From Nemopilema nomurai (taxonomy: Eukaryota > Cnidaria > Scyphozoa > Rhizostomeae > Rhizostomatidae), in NCBI GenBank assembly GCA_003864495.1, contig ML133395.1:1722075-1786074 (forward strand): a stretch of DNA of 64,000 nt. The letters run 5' to 3'. Positions within the stretch are counted from its first letter, which is position 1. Each line of letters starts with the position of its first letter. A program made the position numbers and the translations under genes. This document shows positions 45,843 through 58,083 of this stretch, in pieces. The notes beneath the pieces are model-generated. The model did no database searches, was not told the DNA's origin, and saw only the letters and a program-made list of their open reading frames with translations.

Positions 45843-48800
45843 TCAGTGGTGCAGAGCCGACACCATCCACATTGTGCCAATTCCTGCAATGAGTGCCAGC
45901 ACTTGTTTGACCGATTCCCTGAAACCAACAAAATAATATTCATAAAAACGGCCCATATGGTTCAAGTGGGTGCACATGTAGTAAAAATACAAATGGGACA
46001 CAACGCCTAATCAAGATGTCTATACCCAGAAAAATTGGCATTCTGGGTGTTCCCCTATAGATATAGTGTCAAGGGTGGAATTTGCAGGCGGATTGGGTAG
46101 ATAAAGGCTTACACAAACATATGCATGTGTTGGTAAGTGTAGAAAGAAGTGCATGCAAGCAGCCATGGGCAGGGAGACACAGCTAAAACGAGCAGTCTAC
46201 AGTCAAAGGCTCTGCAGAAACCGATTCTTACCCAATGAGTTCTCGCTAAAGTCTACTGATTCAGCTGGCAATTAATTGCGTTTGAGGAACCCTACCAGTA
46301 GTGGCTTTAGACCCAAACACCGAAGCAAAAGTAGAGCGACAGAGAATCGCGGTTAATTACGATCAACGATTTTAGTGGTATTCATCAGGATATAGTTGAA
46401 GTTAAAAATTAAACTGACCTTGGGTTTTCTTCCTTGAGAAGATCTGGCACAATGGTCCCATAGCAATATAAATGAATCCCCCAGATGTAAAAGGCAGCAC
46501 CCATGCAGTTGTATCCCCTGACACGAAAAGGACATGGTGTATTTGTTAGAATATAAAAAGTAAATAAACAAAACAGTCAGCGAGCAATATAATGGGCAGG
46601 TTATGAATGGGATCAACGAACAGACAGACAGACAAAAGGACAGACAGAGATGAACAACGTGGGAGGAAATGGAATTAGTCTAGCAATTAGGGTCGTTATT
46701 AGAGGAAATGTTTTAGGACAATCTTCAAGGAACTCTACTTTTCCTGGTGGAAGTACTAGAATTTAAAATTTAAAATTAACTACTCACCTGCCCCTTCAGC
46801 TAAAATCCCAAAAATAGCACCAGCAAGTCCGCCAGAAGCTGTCAGCATCTGTGAACAATGAAATTTGTTTGACATTTGCAACAGTTTGTTACAAGATAAA
46901 CAAAAGCGTATGGATGGTGCAATGAGTAGGAACATTTCAGGCTCCCTTGAAGGCGTCGTTTTCATAAAGCATGACAGTGTTTCCAAAGCAGAGACGCATA
47001 TCCATCCAACAGCCACGTGCTCTTTAAATAAAAAGCCCCAAATACAGCACTATGAAGGGAATTTTATTTGGAAGAAAATCTCGCGTTAATCTGGATCAAA
47101 GAAAACATGCATGGAATTTGGAGGGGGCCGGGGAAGACCCTTCTTTTTTCTCCTGTCAGGAGAAGCCTAGGAAACAAACACGCCCTTTGTAAAAATTGAA
47201 ACCCTTTACTTGCTTCTGACGCGAGCCAAAAAAGTATTTGCTGAGATTTAATAACATTTTATTTCAAGCTAAAGCTCAAAAAGAGGCCAAAATGATACAG
47301 CGAGGGAAAGTTTGCCTCTATTCACAAACATAGTAAAATTGTATAGTAACGAAAAGTGTTATTTGGCAAATAAAAAAAACTAACAATAAATTAATCTTGT
47401 CAAATCAAACATATATTTACCGTACGCCGTTTTGTTCTGATTTTGTCAAAATTGCTTGTGATAAAAAAACCCATTCAAGTGATTGGTGTGGACTCGTTAT
47501 TGAAATACCATTGTATAATATCGATAGTGGTGATGGCCAACATTTTGATGAAATCCAATTTAAAAACCGCGGTAGCATTGCCCACTTTTCCGTTGGGCGT
47601 CTAGCCAAAAACAACAGAGCCAATGGCAACTTCTAGTTGTTATTATCTCCACTCTCATACAAAGAAACAATTCGCGTTTCCTTCGTTTCAAGTCCTCAAA
47701 TGACATGCACAAAAACCGATCCTGCCAATCAAAACAACCGGCCAGAATTTGCTACATGCTTTTTAAGCCCGGATAAAACAACATGCGAAGACTACATTTC
47801 AACTGTAGCAACCGCACTCGTACGACATTTTCCAATTGAAACTGGCGGCTGTCATCAGAAATCAAAAACAGGATTACTGCTTGCCATCGAGTGCCTTATA
47901 CAGAGCTGTCATATTACTTGGCTATAGGCGAGGACGTTCAAAGGTTTCTGCACAGAATTTCTTCGAAAGTTGCCCGGTGCTTAGAATACGATGGCTGCGA
48001 TAAGCGTGAAATGCGGTGTAGCAACTTAAAGTTCTGCAAACATGCTTGCAGAACTTTACGTTTCACGTTTCAAAATCTGCAACAAATTTAAATTATCATA
48101 ATCAATAAATAATAATATAAAAAGCAAAAAAGTGAAATAAAAGGTTGCTTACTTGGCCAACAGCTGCGTCCCATCTTTTAAAACCGGACTTAAGAAGAAT
48201 TGCGAAGTCCCCAATCTAAAATAAATGCAACAATGTAGAATAAATGCAAACAAATCTTAATGAAATCATTGAGAAAAAAGAGGAATGTCGTTAAACCACA
48301 TGTGAGCCGTCTCGCGGTGCTACGATGGCGCACTCAAACTTTTGATCGCCATCACAAGGACGATTATGGGGGCATCGCCTCTGTGTCCTCTGGTTCATCG
48401 CTCCCTTCATCATACTCACATAGGACAGGTTACTGTAAAAACTTAAATGGTTATAGGGGTGTTATTAGGGGTGGGGGGTTGTGGGGGCGTTAATAAGTTG
48501 GCTGATTGCGGTCATAGGCAAAGAGTTGGAAAAGACTGTTGATGCAATAGTAGCAACAAACTCGAAAAGATAAAACTTGAGAAGTGGGAACTGTTTTAAA
48601 AAAAACATAGCTTGGGTTTGAATGCGGAAAAGATAAAATAAAGCAACGTTTAAACATTAATCATCTGGAAGAGGGAATATCAAAATTTTCAAAGATGTCT
48701 GGAGGAGAGGGTGCGAATCTGGAGTTGATGGACGTGGGAAGCTTGAAGCTAGTGTTTAAATTGATACGTCGATTGATAGCACAATTCTTCATACGGTCTT

Positions 48801-51800
48801 AAAACCAGTATGAAAACGAAATTATTTAAGTAGGATTGTCGTTGAAACAAAGCATGTGCAAACTGAAGAAGAGCTTTTAACAACTGCTTAATTGCGTATG
48901 ATCAGCAATTCGAGAAAAAACTGCAATAAGGATTTGCACTCAGCAAATATGGCCGAAAGGTGTTTTCATTTCTATTGCAGCAGCTAATACGTCTCCATGG
49001 CAACAAATTGTCCATCTAAATAGAGAATGCAGCTGTTCTGGATTGAATGGGCATATCTGTGGCATATCTGTTACAGGATAAACAGCGCAAAAAAGCGCCC
49101 CCTTACCTCGTGGGGAATCTCATGAAGCAAAATAGCCAGTGTGGTACACATGCCAACCTAACATGGAAAACAGTCATATCAAGAGACACTGTTGGCAAAG
49201 AGTAGCATATGTCTGACTTGCACAATTCCAACCAACATCTTGTTTTTTTAAATGAGACTCAGTTACTAAAACATAGCAATGTGGTCAAATAACTTTTGGC
49301 TCCAAAGTCTTTACTATGTTAGAAAGCTCATAAGAATTGTTTTAAGTGAGTTTTTTTAAAAGTGTGTTGTGTTTAGGGCTTGTGAATTTAAATGGAAAAG
49401 AAGCTATCTATTCAAAACCAGACAAAATCATGATTACCAAAAAATATTACTTGCTTTTTCGTAAATTTTCTTGCTCTCAAGGTCATATCAATAACTAAAG
49501 GCTAAATAAACTAATAGGATATACGATTAGGCTAAATCATGGGCTGTTGTTAATTACTTTACATGCTACTGTTGTTGATATGAGAACTTTTATTGCTATT
49601 ATAAAGTTATCTTGGCTTAATTATAAAACTTTTTCTAGACCCGAGGCTACTGCACCATTGCACAAAAGAAACTTTCCCTATTCTATCTTTTACATTATCA
49701 TTTAGTAGACCAAGAAAATAAAAAAACAAAGATGTAACAAATTAGTTTCACTAATTATATAATCAAGAGATGACAAAATGCTTTAATTAGCATTTTGTTT
49801 GATGAAGCAATTACCTGGTTGCTAACAACAAAGCTTCCAGCAACAGCAAGTCCGTGAGTGAAATTATCAATGCAGTTGGCCAAAAGATTCAAGTATCCAA
49901 AGACCTTGACAATTCAAAAAGGCAATGTCAGAGCTAATAGGAAATAATTGAAAAAGGGCACAAGTGTCCATATTCAATGAAACCCTACCAGTAGATGGGA
50001 AACACATCTGTATGCAACAAACAAAAAATATTTGTTGCTTCAAAACAAATATTCATTAAACATTCAAAACAAAATCAGATGGGCTGCAGTGAAAGTATCA
50101 TTTTCACTGTTCAGAATGTAAAACATTCAGATATGTCAGGGCATGATACAGTGCCACATCTGTGTTAAAACTGTCTAAAGCAAAGTGGACCACTTGAAAT
50201 GAATGCCCTGGGATTTTTCTCTATTGCATGTGATATTTTAGTCACAATGAAAACATGCAAATACAAGATCTCCATAGTCTGAAACATTCCTTGAATTCAG
50301 CTTCAATTCATTCTATAATGCAACCTGTAATCACTTTGAAAAAGCTTCATCTAAACAATAATACTACTTGAAAGCACACAAACTTACAGCAATCTTCTCC
50401 TTTGGTGTATCATCACTCTTTTCAGTTTTGGTCTCAGGCTTGAGTTCTAAAAATTGAAAAAGAATTATTTAAAAAAACTATACTATGAATAGATTACCAT
50501 TCAAAACATCTTTTATATTCTTTAAAGCTCAGTAGACATTTAGGATAAGTAGCAATAGTGATGTGATATGTAACCATTTAGACATCATCTAGTATGTGTT
50601 TTTTCTACTAACATAGCTCAAGTCTAATGACATTTCAATAGTCAGATATTACCAGATTGTGACATAGACAGGGAACTGAGTACACACATGAACCAGATGA
50701 AACCTACCATTGTCCACAATTTCAGTGAGTTTCACATGTCTCTTCTCAACACCACCATTACTTAAACACATGGAGACCCCTTTCTCATGAACAAGCTCTG
50801 TAAGTCCACTGACTTTAGCCAAGCCATAATCTGAGCTCAAAGATGGCTGTCAAAAGAAAAATGAGCAGCCTTATTCGTTGAGTTACAGAACTGAATTGCC
50901 TTAATTGTGCTACAGTTTAAGTAGCATGGTCCTTTCAGAGAACAGAATCTTTTTGAACAACATAATCTTTTAAAAAAACTGCACCTCTTCAATAGCTTCC
51001 TTGGCCATTTCTTCTTCATTTTCCTTTTCTTCCACTTCCTTACTTTCCTCAGCAAAACCTTTTTCCAACAAAAGAAAACCAAGCAGACCAGCCAAACACC
51101 ATAGTCCAATTTTCATGTGACCAAAGTGATCATGTCCATCTAGAAGTTGACAAAAAATTTCCAAAAATATAAGGAGAGCCAAAAATATAAGGAGAGAAAA
51201 AACATAATCTATAACTTTGTTGCCTTGAAATAGATTTGACAAAATATTGGCAGAACTTTAAGTATACTAAATTATGGTTCTACTAGATGGTATAATTTCA
51301 AAGTTTTGTATGACAAATATAGAATCACAGTTAATTGATGTGCTTTTAGCATTCAAAACATCAATTTGATAGATATAAACTTGCATATGTAGAAAATTTC
51401 ACAGTGTATAAATGCAAAAAACCTGGTTCTGCTTTTCTAGTAAAGAATCACTAACCATACATATACACTTTGAAAGAATGGTAGATAACAATATTTTATC
51501 AAAAGAGTACTGAATGCCTCAAATATTGAAACCTTTTCCAAGGTACATCCAAGCCTCAGGTAATAAATGCAAAAAGACATCCCCAAGAAGACCACCAACT
51601 GCAAAACTCAGGAGAATCTGCAGCCTTTGAGATGTAACTAAAAAGATATCAAAGATGCATTGACTTAAAAAGAAAGTAAATCCAAGTACATACAATTTTA
51701 ATTAAAACAAAACTATGCATGCATTGCCACTTTCATTTTGTTTTTATGTTAAATGTAAAAACTTATTTTTAGACTGTAGAAAAACAGAAAAGCAGAACGG

Positions 51801-52955
51801 GAAAGGTGCATGCAAAAAGTAGTCAATAAGCTTCTGTATTTCATGGTACCAACATAAATATTAATAAGTAAGTCTATAAATGTTTCCCTTGAAATAAAGT
51901 TTTGTGAACATCAGAAGAGAAATTATTGCATTCTGAGAAGCACTCGTTTAGAAAAAAGTAAGAGAATTGAGAGAACAGGATGGTCCAAAATGTAAGTATC
52001 TAACAAACAAAGTAGAAACTGTAATGGAAGTAAAGGGAGGCAGAGAATTGTGATTCTGACAAAACTATCAAGATTCCTTGGCAATAGCTTTCTGTCAGGA
52101 TTCTATAAACAACCCATAGCAATACTGAATAGGTGGAACAATTTCTTGGCAGTTGTCTAGCTCTTAAAATTAGGTCTGTCTTGGCAGATGGTAACTTTAC
52201 ATTAGAAACAATATATACAATACATTGAAATATGATAATGATTTGAAAACGAAAAGCACAAAAAAGTTTTTAAGTATTTTTCTGTCACGTGCCTTGGTGC
52301 AAAGGTAACTCCCAGACAATTGGAGTTGCCGATCACGTGGTTTAAAATGGCAATTTTTGGTGACAAGAATAAAATCTGAAAATTGGCTTCCACAGAGTTT
52401 AGATCACTAGTTTCAACAGGTTGGCGTTTATCAAAAGGAGTAGCGGGTGATGGTCCTTGACCATCGCTGGTATTTAATCAGCTGCCCATACAAGTAGGAT
52501 TTGATTTAATTACACACGAATCATATTAAACCAGCACTCTGACTTTACAGGCACTCGAAATACCCATCAATACTTGACAATCAGCCTACTTCCCTAAAGA
52601 GCTCGATGGCTCAACAATTAAATTAAACTGTGACTTGCGGTGCGGAACACTTGGCCATTTTGAAGACTTCTTCTAACTGCGGAAACTGACTTCCCTCTTA
52701 CTTACCTCCTTCCTTTAGCGACTTCCCAGACTGTACTGGAATAACAAGAAGCGGAAATATCCCCGTGCATCCAACGAGAAATGAAGCAGGAATAGCGAGC
52801 CAGGACTTCTTCAACTTTGTGTAGAATCTCGTAAGAAACCCACTCTCCTGCTTAGGCCGCCTACGGGTATGGACAGCTCGATGAATATTCCCTTCAGCAT
52901 ATTCAAGGAGGAACAACGAAACAATGACGAGTACGAAAATATGTATGGCCCTCAT
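45843..52955 (-). CDS. SLC39A13: Zinc transporter ZIP13, 11 coding exons, one-base frameshift in exon 10
   Basis: Exons: 52955-52706, 51637-51533, 51139-50985, 50846-50708, 50446-50388, 49904-49815, 49157-49107, 48215-48153, 46848-46788, 46517-46419, 45918-45843. The intended product is about 382 residues; human ZIP13 is 371. ZIP13 moves zinc out of ER/Golgi or vesicles into the cytosol. Evidence: N-terminal signal or membrane segment, VGCTGIFPLLVIPV, HLLPEAW in TM2, a variable loop with a His cluster (GHDHFGH) and an acidic Glu/Lys run, the TM4 metal site NCIDNFTHG (N246, D249, H253), the TM5 site HEIPHE (278-283), and AWVLPFTSGGFIYIA. Exon 10 is 99 bp but the phases demand 100: at the GGG run near 46450 the frame shifts, so VPDLLKEENP and the last membrane segment in exon 11 are only read after a one-base correction. 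As written, the frame runs into an unrelated tail ending near 45719. Confidence 0.92.
47390..48100 (+). other. Intronic block with decayed open frames and a perfect hairpin
   Basis: Inside the ZIP13 intron between exons 8 and 9. The plus strand keeps one frame open from 47397 to 47927 except for a single TAG at 47634, and the base composition is less AT-rich than around it. I do not recognise the translation. It ends close to a perfect hairpin at 48027-48058. It may be a decayed mobile element or processed sequence; no termini were found. Confidence 0.3.
48027..48058. repeat. Perfect 13-bp hairpin inside a longer palindrome
   Basis: TAAAGTTCTGCAA, loop ACATGC, TTGCAGAACTTTA. Outer arms CGTGAAA (48005-48011) and TTTCACG (48061-48067) also pair. 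Confidence 0.85.
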
Positions 52956-53729
52956 TTCGCTGCTTAAAGGTAAAATTAATCAACTTCTTGGCGAAGTACG
53001 GCACGCGTTGTTAGGATCTCATTCTCGCTGTTCATCGACATTCGTCTTTTCCAGTCTGAGCTTATGTCTTCCTGTTGTTTTGATTTATCTAGCACTGCGC
53101 ATGCGTGCTTGCTCATAGCACCCGCTTTCGTAAGCCAAGATTTGGAAAGGGAAACCGGAAACAATCCACTTTCAGTCTCTCTAAACAAAAAACTTCCTCA
53201 GGGACATGTTTACCCCACTTTTTAAAGATAGATTTTCTAATTTTCCAAAAATTGGATTAAAAACAGGGGGTAGGGGGATGTAAGTTTCTCTCTTTAAAAT
53301 CGAAACATTTTTTTCATTTGCATAATGATTTCCAGTTATGTTATTAAAGGATTACGTAATAAAGTTATTGTTGTGATCTAATTGTTGTAAACTGCAGGAG
53401 ACTTCCTGTGTCTCCTGTAGTACAGCACGTTGTTTGTTTGATAATTAGTACTCAGATTCTAGGATCTTCAACGGAGACAGATTTGTGAGTTTCTCTGAGC
53501 CTTCTCTGCGAACCATAAACGCAACATAATTAAAGAATTTGTGCCATTTATTACAATGTCTTTTTAACGTTGCTTTTGGTGGAAAATAGGTTGGAATCAA
53601 GTGGTGTATAATTTTTCGATAAAAATTCTATTTGAAGCGGGCCATAGATGTAAACTTAAGAAAATGACACAAAATGTATCCTAGACATCAGCTTTAATAA
53701 TTTAGTACGACAGAATAACATAGAATTCC
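52956..53729. other. Region upstream of ZIP13
   Basis: Should contain the ZIP13 promoter and 5' UTR. I see no further gene and no clear TATA box. Confidence 0.4.
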
Positions 53730-54675
53730 ACTTTATTCCATCCCAATAATTTTCATTATCAAAACTTCACCTTCACCTATCACCTTCCAAGAAATTAATC
53801 TTGGTGCCAATGCTGGACCGTTTTCTAAGTGACATTGAAAAGGGACAGTCGGCTGATGCTTGCAAAATATTATCACTTTCCACTTTATTCCATCACAATA
53901 ACTTTCATTATCAAAACTTCACCTTCACCTATCACCTTCCAAGAAATTAATCTTGGTGCCAATGCTGGACCGTTTTCTAAGTGACATTGAAAAGGGACAG
54001 TCGGCTGATGCTTGCAAAATATTATCACTTTCCACTTTATTCCATCACAATAACTTTCATTATCAAAACTTCACCTTCACCTATCACCTTCCAAGAAATT
54101 AATCTTGGTGCCAATGCTGGACCGTTTTCTAAGTGACATTGAAAAGGGACAGTCGGCTGATGCTTGCAAAATATAATCACTTTCTACTTTATTCCATCCC
54201 AATAACTTTCATTATCAAAACTTCACCTTCACCTATCACCTTCCAAGAAATTAATCTTGGTGCCAATGCTGGACCGTTTTCTAAGTGACATTGAAAAGGG
54301 ACAGTCGGCTGATGCTTGCAAAATATTATCACTTTCCACTGTTTCCATCACAATAACTTTCATTATCAAAACTTCACCTTCGCCTATCACCTTCCAAGAA
54401 ATTAATCTTGGTGCCAATGCTGGACCGTTTTCTAAGTGACATTGAAAAGGGACAGTCGGCTGATGCTTGCAAAATATTATCACTTTCCACTTTATTCCAT
54501 CCCAATAACTTTCATTATCAAAACTTCACCTTCACCTATCACCTTCCAAGAAATTAATCTTGGTGCCAATGCTGGACCGTTTTCTAAGTGACATTGAAAA
54601 GGGACAGTCGGCTGATGCTTGCAAAATATTATCACTTTCCACTGTATTCCATCCCAATAATTTTGATTATTAAAA
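53730..54675. repeat. 152-bp tandem repeat, 6 copies
   Basis: The word TGCTGGACCG recurs at 53811, 53963, 54115, 54267, 54418 and 54570, a period of 152 bp (151 once). Units run from CACTTTATTCCATC through CTTCACCTTCACCTATCACC, GAAATTAATCTTGGTGCC and GACAGTCGGCTGATGCTTGC. Copies are nearly identical. The period is not a multiple of three, and the frames on both strands are by-products. Confidence 0.97.
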
Positions 54676-56130
54676 CACAACGAAAGTAGAAGAATTTGCA
54701 GAGTTCTTTTCGCTTGATGTTGAAAAAGTGGCAAGCGAATTTTTGTTATTGCAACTGAAAGCTACCACTCTGATATTCTAATTTAAAAATTTGATATACA
54801 TGCTAGTTTTTTGGGTATAAACTCATACCGCGAAATTCAACTCAATGAAATCGAAGATGACAGATCCCAGGGGAGGCTCAACATTTAAATTAAAAAAAAA
54901 ACTAAAAAAAGTTAAAAGGTAGAGAAATTCTCTGTCGTTTTAATAATGTAATACAACATATGTAGTGTTTCGCCAATCAAAGCTTTTATTGCCACAATAT
55001 CCACATCTTCTTTTACAAAGGATTGATTGTTTTTGCGAAAAGCCGTGCCAACTTCCCTTCTGGCAATGATACAATACTTTTTTGCATAATTAACTTCGTA
55101 ATGAGGTTGAGTCAACGTCATTTCGTGGTCGCAAGCAATGGAAATCGGTACCGTAATTACAGGAAAATGAGCATGCCTTGCATACCAAAAAAATTACGGA
55201 AGAGCGTCTCAGCATAATATATATATATATATATGTATGCATTCCCCTCGACCCACTTCATAGTGTACTCAATTCTGCAAAATTCAAGACATTGGAGCCT
55301 TGCTGGTTTTACTGTGTAGCAGAGTAAGGAAAGATGGCGAAGTGAAAGTTCACAGTTCAGGTTCACAAGAATTACGATGACTTCATATCTCCTCGGCAAA
55401 ATCAAATAACGCAGAATCCTGCCTCGGGAAGCGCAAGACCCTCCCCGGCATAAAATAGCTTTCTTCGGGATAGAAATGAATCTCCTCGCAACAAAATTCA
55501 TGTGTCTTTCAAAGTTTCCCGGGCAATCCAGCTTGCCACGCTGCAAATTTTGGGCACCCGGGTGAAAAGATCACCATCTTTTTTCCCGCCAAAAACTGAC
55601 AGCAACTTGGGGGCCAAAGTCTGTTCTCTCGCCGGGGCATCTAGTCGGGGATGTAAAGAGCATTTTTCTGTGAAGCAAATACTATTTCAATGCAAAATGT
55701 TTACGGAACAAATACTGATTAACGCAAACAAGAAGTAGTTCGTGCTATTGAATCGAATTATTCTTGTTCACGAAGTTTAGCCATTTTTGCTAAGAGAAAG
55801 GAACAGCTCGTTTCGTCTGCTGTGCTCAATCGTTAAGTACTCAAGATCAAAAGATCTTTAGGACTCAAAGTAAGTTTGGGTATAATTCGAAATTGATTGG
55901 CATCCCAGCTTTAATAAGAATTTTAGCTGGCTCAATTTTATATTTGGGTGTTTTTCTGTCGATGGCAGTGCATTGCTTAAGTTCTGTACCTGAGACGGCC
56001 TGGCCTTATAATCAAGAAACAGTCTATCTACCTCTTTGAAATAAGTAGAACAGTCAGGCTTTTTAGAGTCTCACAATGTCCATGGAGGTCAGATTTGCTC
56101 ATCACGTTTTTTGGTGTATTTCCTTCACAG
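54676..56130. other. Intergenic DNA between the 152-bp array and the convergent RTF2 side
   Basis: Mostly AT-rich. It includes a short (AT)n run at 55215-55236 and a GC-richer patch at 55380-55650 with no recognisable protein. A donor-like AAA|GTAAGT at 55870 may belong to the weak plus-strand unit that follows. Confidence 0.4.
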
Positions 56131-56838
56131 TGCCCTGTATGTTACCCAAGCATTGATCTGGATACGAGTCACAGAACTCTTTACACATCAGTTCTACCCA
56201 TCCATTTGGAAAACAATGAAAAATTGGAAAGATTTCACCATTGAACAAGTGTAAATCGTGTATTACTGGCCATTATCAAAAAAGATTTACAATATTTAAT
56301 CATAAACATATTTGCTTTCTATAAGCAAGAATTGTTTAGACTAGCCTTAATAATGGGCTCAAAGACCTGAGGTTTTAGCCCTCAATTGTATTTTTCTAAT
56401 TTATTAAAATTCAAAAACAGTTATCAGCCCTTCCTAAAGATAAAACTAACTTGAACAACAAGGTTGGTGGGTAACTTTAGTTTTATAGAAGTCATGGTTA
56501 ACTAAGTCTTTTTAGCGATGAAAATAAACTGTCCGCCCTTGAAAGATAGATAGAGGAACCAGAGGCTAAGCCTTTCAGAGAGATAATAATGCTCCTTGTG
56601 AGAAGCAGAGCTTTGGCTCAAGTTTGTTGGGATTCAATTAGTTCTTAACAAGCCCAACTTGTTCATCCAACATTCAACATCAGCAAATTTCTGCTTTCAT
56701 TTGCAACCCTATAAACTTCCTTGTTTTTTTTAGATGGCTGGGGATAAAGTCAAAAATTCTTTGCCAGTTAAAATTGATGATTCAAATATCAATTTTACTT
56801 TTTACTTACAGTGCTGGAGGGAGTCCAAAAAGTTCTAA
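56131..56838 (+). CDS. Possible two exons of an unrecognised plus-strand gene, convergent with RTF2
   Basis: After the acceptor TTTCCTTCACAG, 56131-56248 is open for 39 codons in one frame (TQALIWIRVTELFTHQFYPS, KNWKDFTIEQ) and ends in phase 0 at a GTGTAA donor-like site. The next acceptor (CTTGTTTTTTTTAG) opens 56734-56838 in the same phase (MAGDKVKNSLPVKIDDSN) to a TAA. A second frame, 56815-56971, ends beside AATAAA. I found no initiating exon, and the family is unknown. It could be chance. Confidence 0.25.
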
Positions 56839-57022
56839 AACATTGAAAGCATTAACTAATGCAAACAATTTAAAGGATTATTATCTAGAAACTTTAAAGG
56901 AAAACAAAGGAAAAGCTCATGTACTCTTAGTTGGCAAACTTTTGCCCCCTTTCTTAATACCTGAAAAATAAAATTAAGCTCAACACATGACCTTAAAACA
57001 AAAATATGTACCCATTTTGAGT

Positions 57023-57925
57023 CTACAAATGATATGGGTTATAAGTAACCCAATTAGAGGTTTTGTTCCTAGAACGGTTTTTGTGAGATTCACTGGAAGT
57101 AAAGAGGTTTTTGTACACTTTAGTTGCTTTGGGGTCAAGATGAGACCCTTCCTTTTTAGAACTGACATCTTGTTCAACTTTTGAACCATTTTTTGTTAAT
57201 GAAGGCTCTTGTCCACCCTTGAGTTTCTTTGGTATAATTTTCTCCCTTGAAAGATCTGTACCTGACCTCTTTTTATTACCATCTGCCATAGCTGCTCCAT
57301 TATTCTTGTTACTTTCTGCATTTCCAGATACCTTTTCTGTCCTTTTAGCTTTCTTTTCCAGCTTTGATTTGAGTCTTCTTGCTTCCATTGCCACTTGTTG
57401 ACGTTCCAAATCACTTTCATCTCCATTCAAACAAATGACATTTTCAGGATCAAAAGCCTTCCCGCATTTATGGCAAACCTCACTTGGCACTTCCTTTAAA
57501 GCTCTTTCTGACACAACACAGCCACAGCTCCAAACAAAACTGAACCTGTACTTTCCATTCATTTCAAGACCTACAACTGGGCAAATGTACTTTGCAGCCA
57601 TTGTGTCGAAATGACCAGCAGCTTCTCTGCATTTGGTGTCATAGCCAGAATTCACCGTCAGGTTCAGCTCCTTGACGTCCTTGAGACTCCTGATATGGGC
57701 AACTGAATCACACAGTGATTTATCGAGCAAATATTCAATAACAGACTCCTTATTGTACAGCTTGCCGAGTTCACAGGCAACTATAGGCCTAACAAGCTCT
57801 CTTTGAGTAATGGCACAGTGTGACCATTTCGCATCTCTTTCCATGTCTTTATCTGCTTGTTCCTTCTTCTTGCTAGTTTTGACAAGCTCAGCTCGCTTTG
57901 GGATTGATCCTCCATCTCCTCCCAT
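57023..57925 (-). CDS. RTF2: Replication termination factor 2 homologue, single exon
   Basis: 300 residues, against about 306 for human RTF2. RTF2 is a nuclear replication-fork protein; in yeast it supports fork arrest, and in human cells its removal at stalled forks allows restart. The N-terminus is diagnostic: MGGDGGSIPKRAELVK, then RPIVACELGKLYNKE (46-60). The modified RING/U-box-like region spans 113-158 with C115, C134, C136, C151 and C154 (ICPVVGLEMNGKYRF, CGCVVSERALKE, CHKCGKAF). The tail is Lys/Ser-rich and disordered and ends with KVYKNLFTS and NWVTYNPYHL, matching the C-terminal motif of the family. There are no introns, whereas the vertebrate gene has several. It lies head to head with GINS4. 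Confidence 0.95.
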   Translation of the reverse strand: MGGDGGSIPKRAELVKTSKKKEQADKDMERDAKWSHCAITQRELVRPIVACELGKLYNKESVIEYLLDKSLCDSVAHIRSLKDVKELNLTVNSGYDTKCREAAGHFDTMAAKYICPVVGLEMNGKYRFSFVWSCGCVVSERALKEVPSEVCHKCGKAFDPENVICLNGDESDLERQQVAMEARRLKSKLEKKAKRTEKVSGNAESNKNNGAAMADGNKKRSGTDLSREKIIPKKLKGGQEPSLTKNGSKVEQDVSSKKEGSHLDPKATKVYKNLFTSSESHKNRSRNKTSNWVTYNPYHL

Positions 57926-58083
57926 TCTTGGTTTTTTTGTTCTAGACTTAAGGTTATCCTGAACAACTTCTAATTTGTTTTCATTCGAGCTTCTTCTGTG
58001 ACCAAATGCATTATGGGTGAATGCCTCTATTCCAAAATCGTGAAGTTAACATGAAGATATTTTTTTAGCGGGAAAGTTGCAAA
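57926..58083. promoter_or_regulatory. Short divergent promoter shared by RTF2 and GINS4
   Basis: 158 bp separate the two start codons. The segment contains GCGGGAAA at 58068-58075, the reverse complement of the E2F consensus TTTCCCGC, eight bases before the GINS4 ATG. It also contains the short word GCATTATGGGTG near 58010. Both genes act at replication forks, so shared S-phase control is plausible but inferred. Confidence 0.65.

Noticed and set aside
54229..54734. Open frames on both strands
   Set aside because: By-products of the 152-bp tandem repeat; the period is not a multiple of three and no family is recognised.
57219..57966. Other frames overlapping RTF2
   Set aside because: Shadows of the well-supported RTF2 frame.
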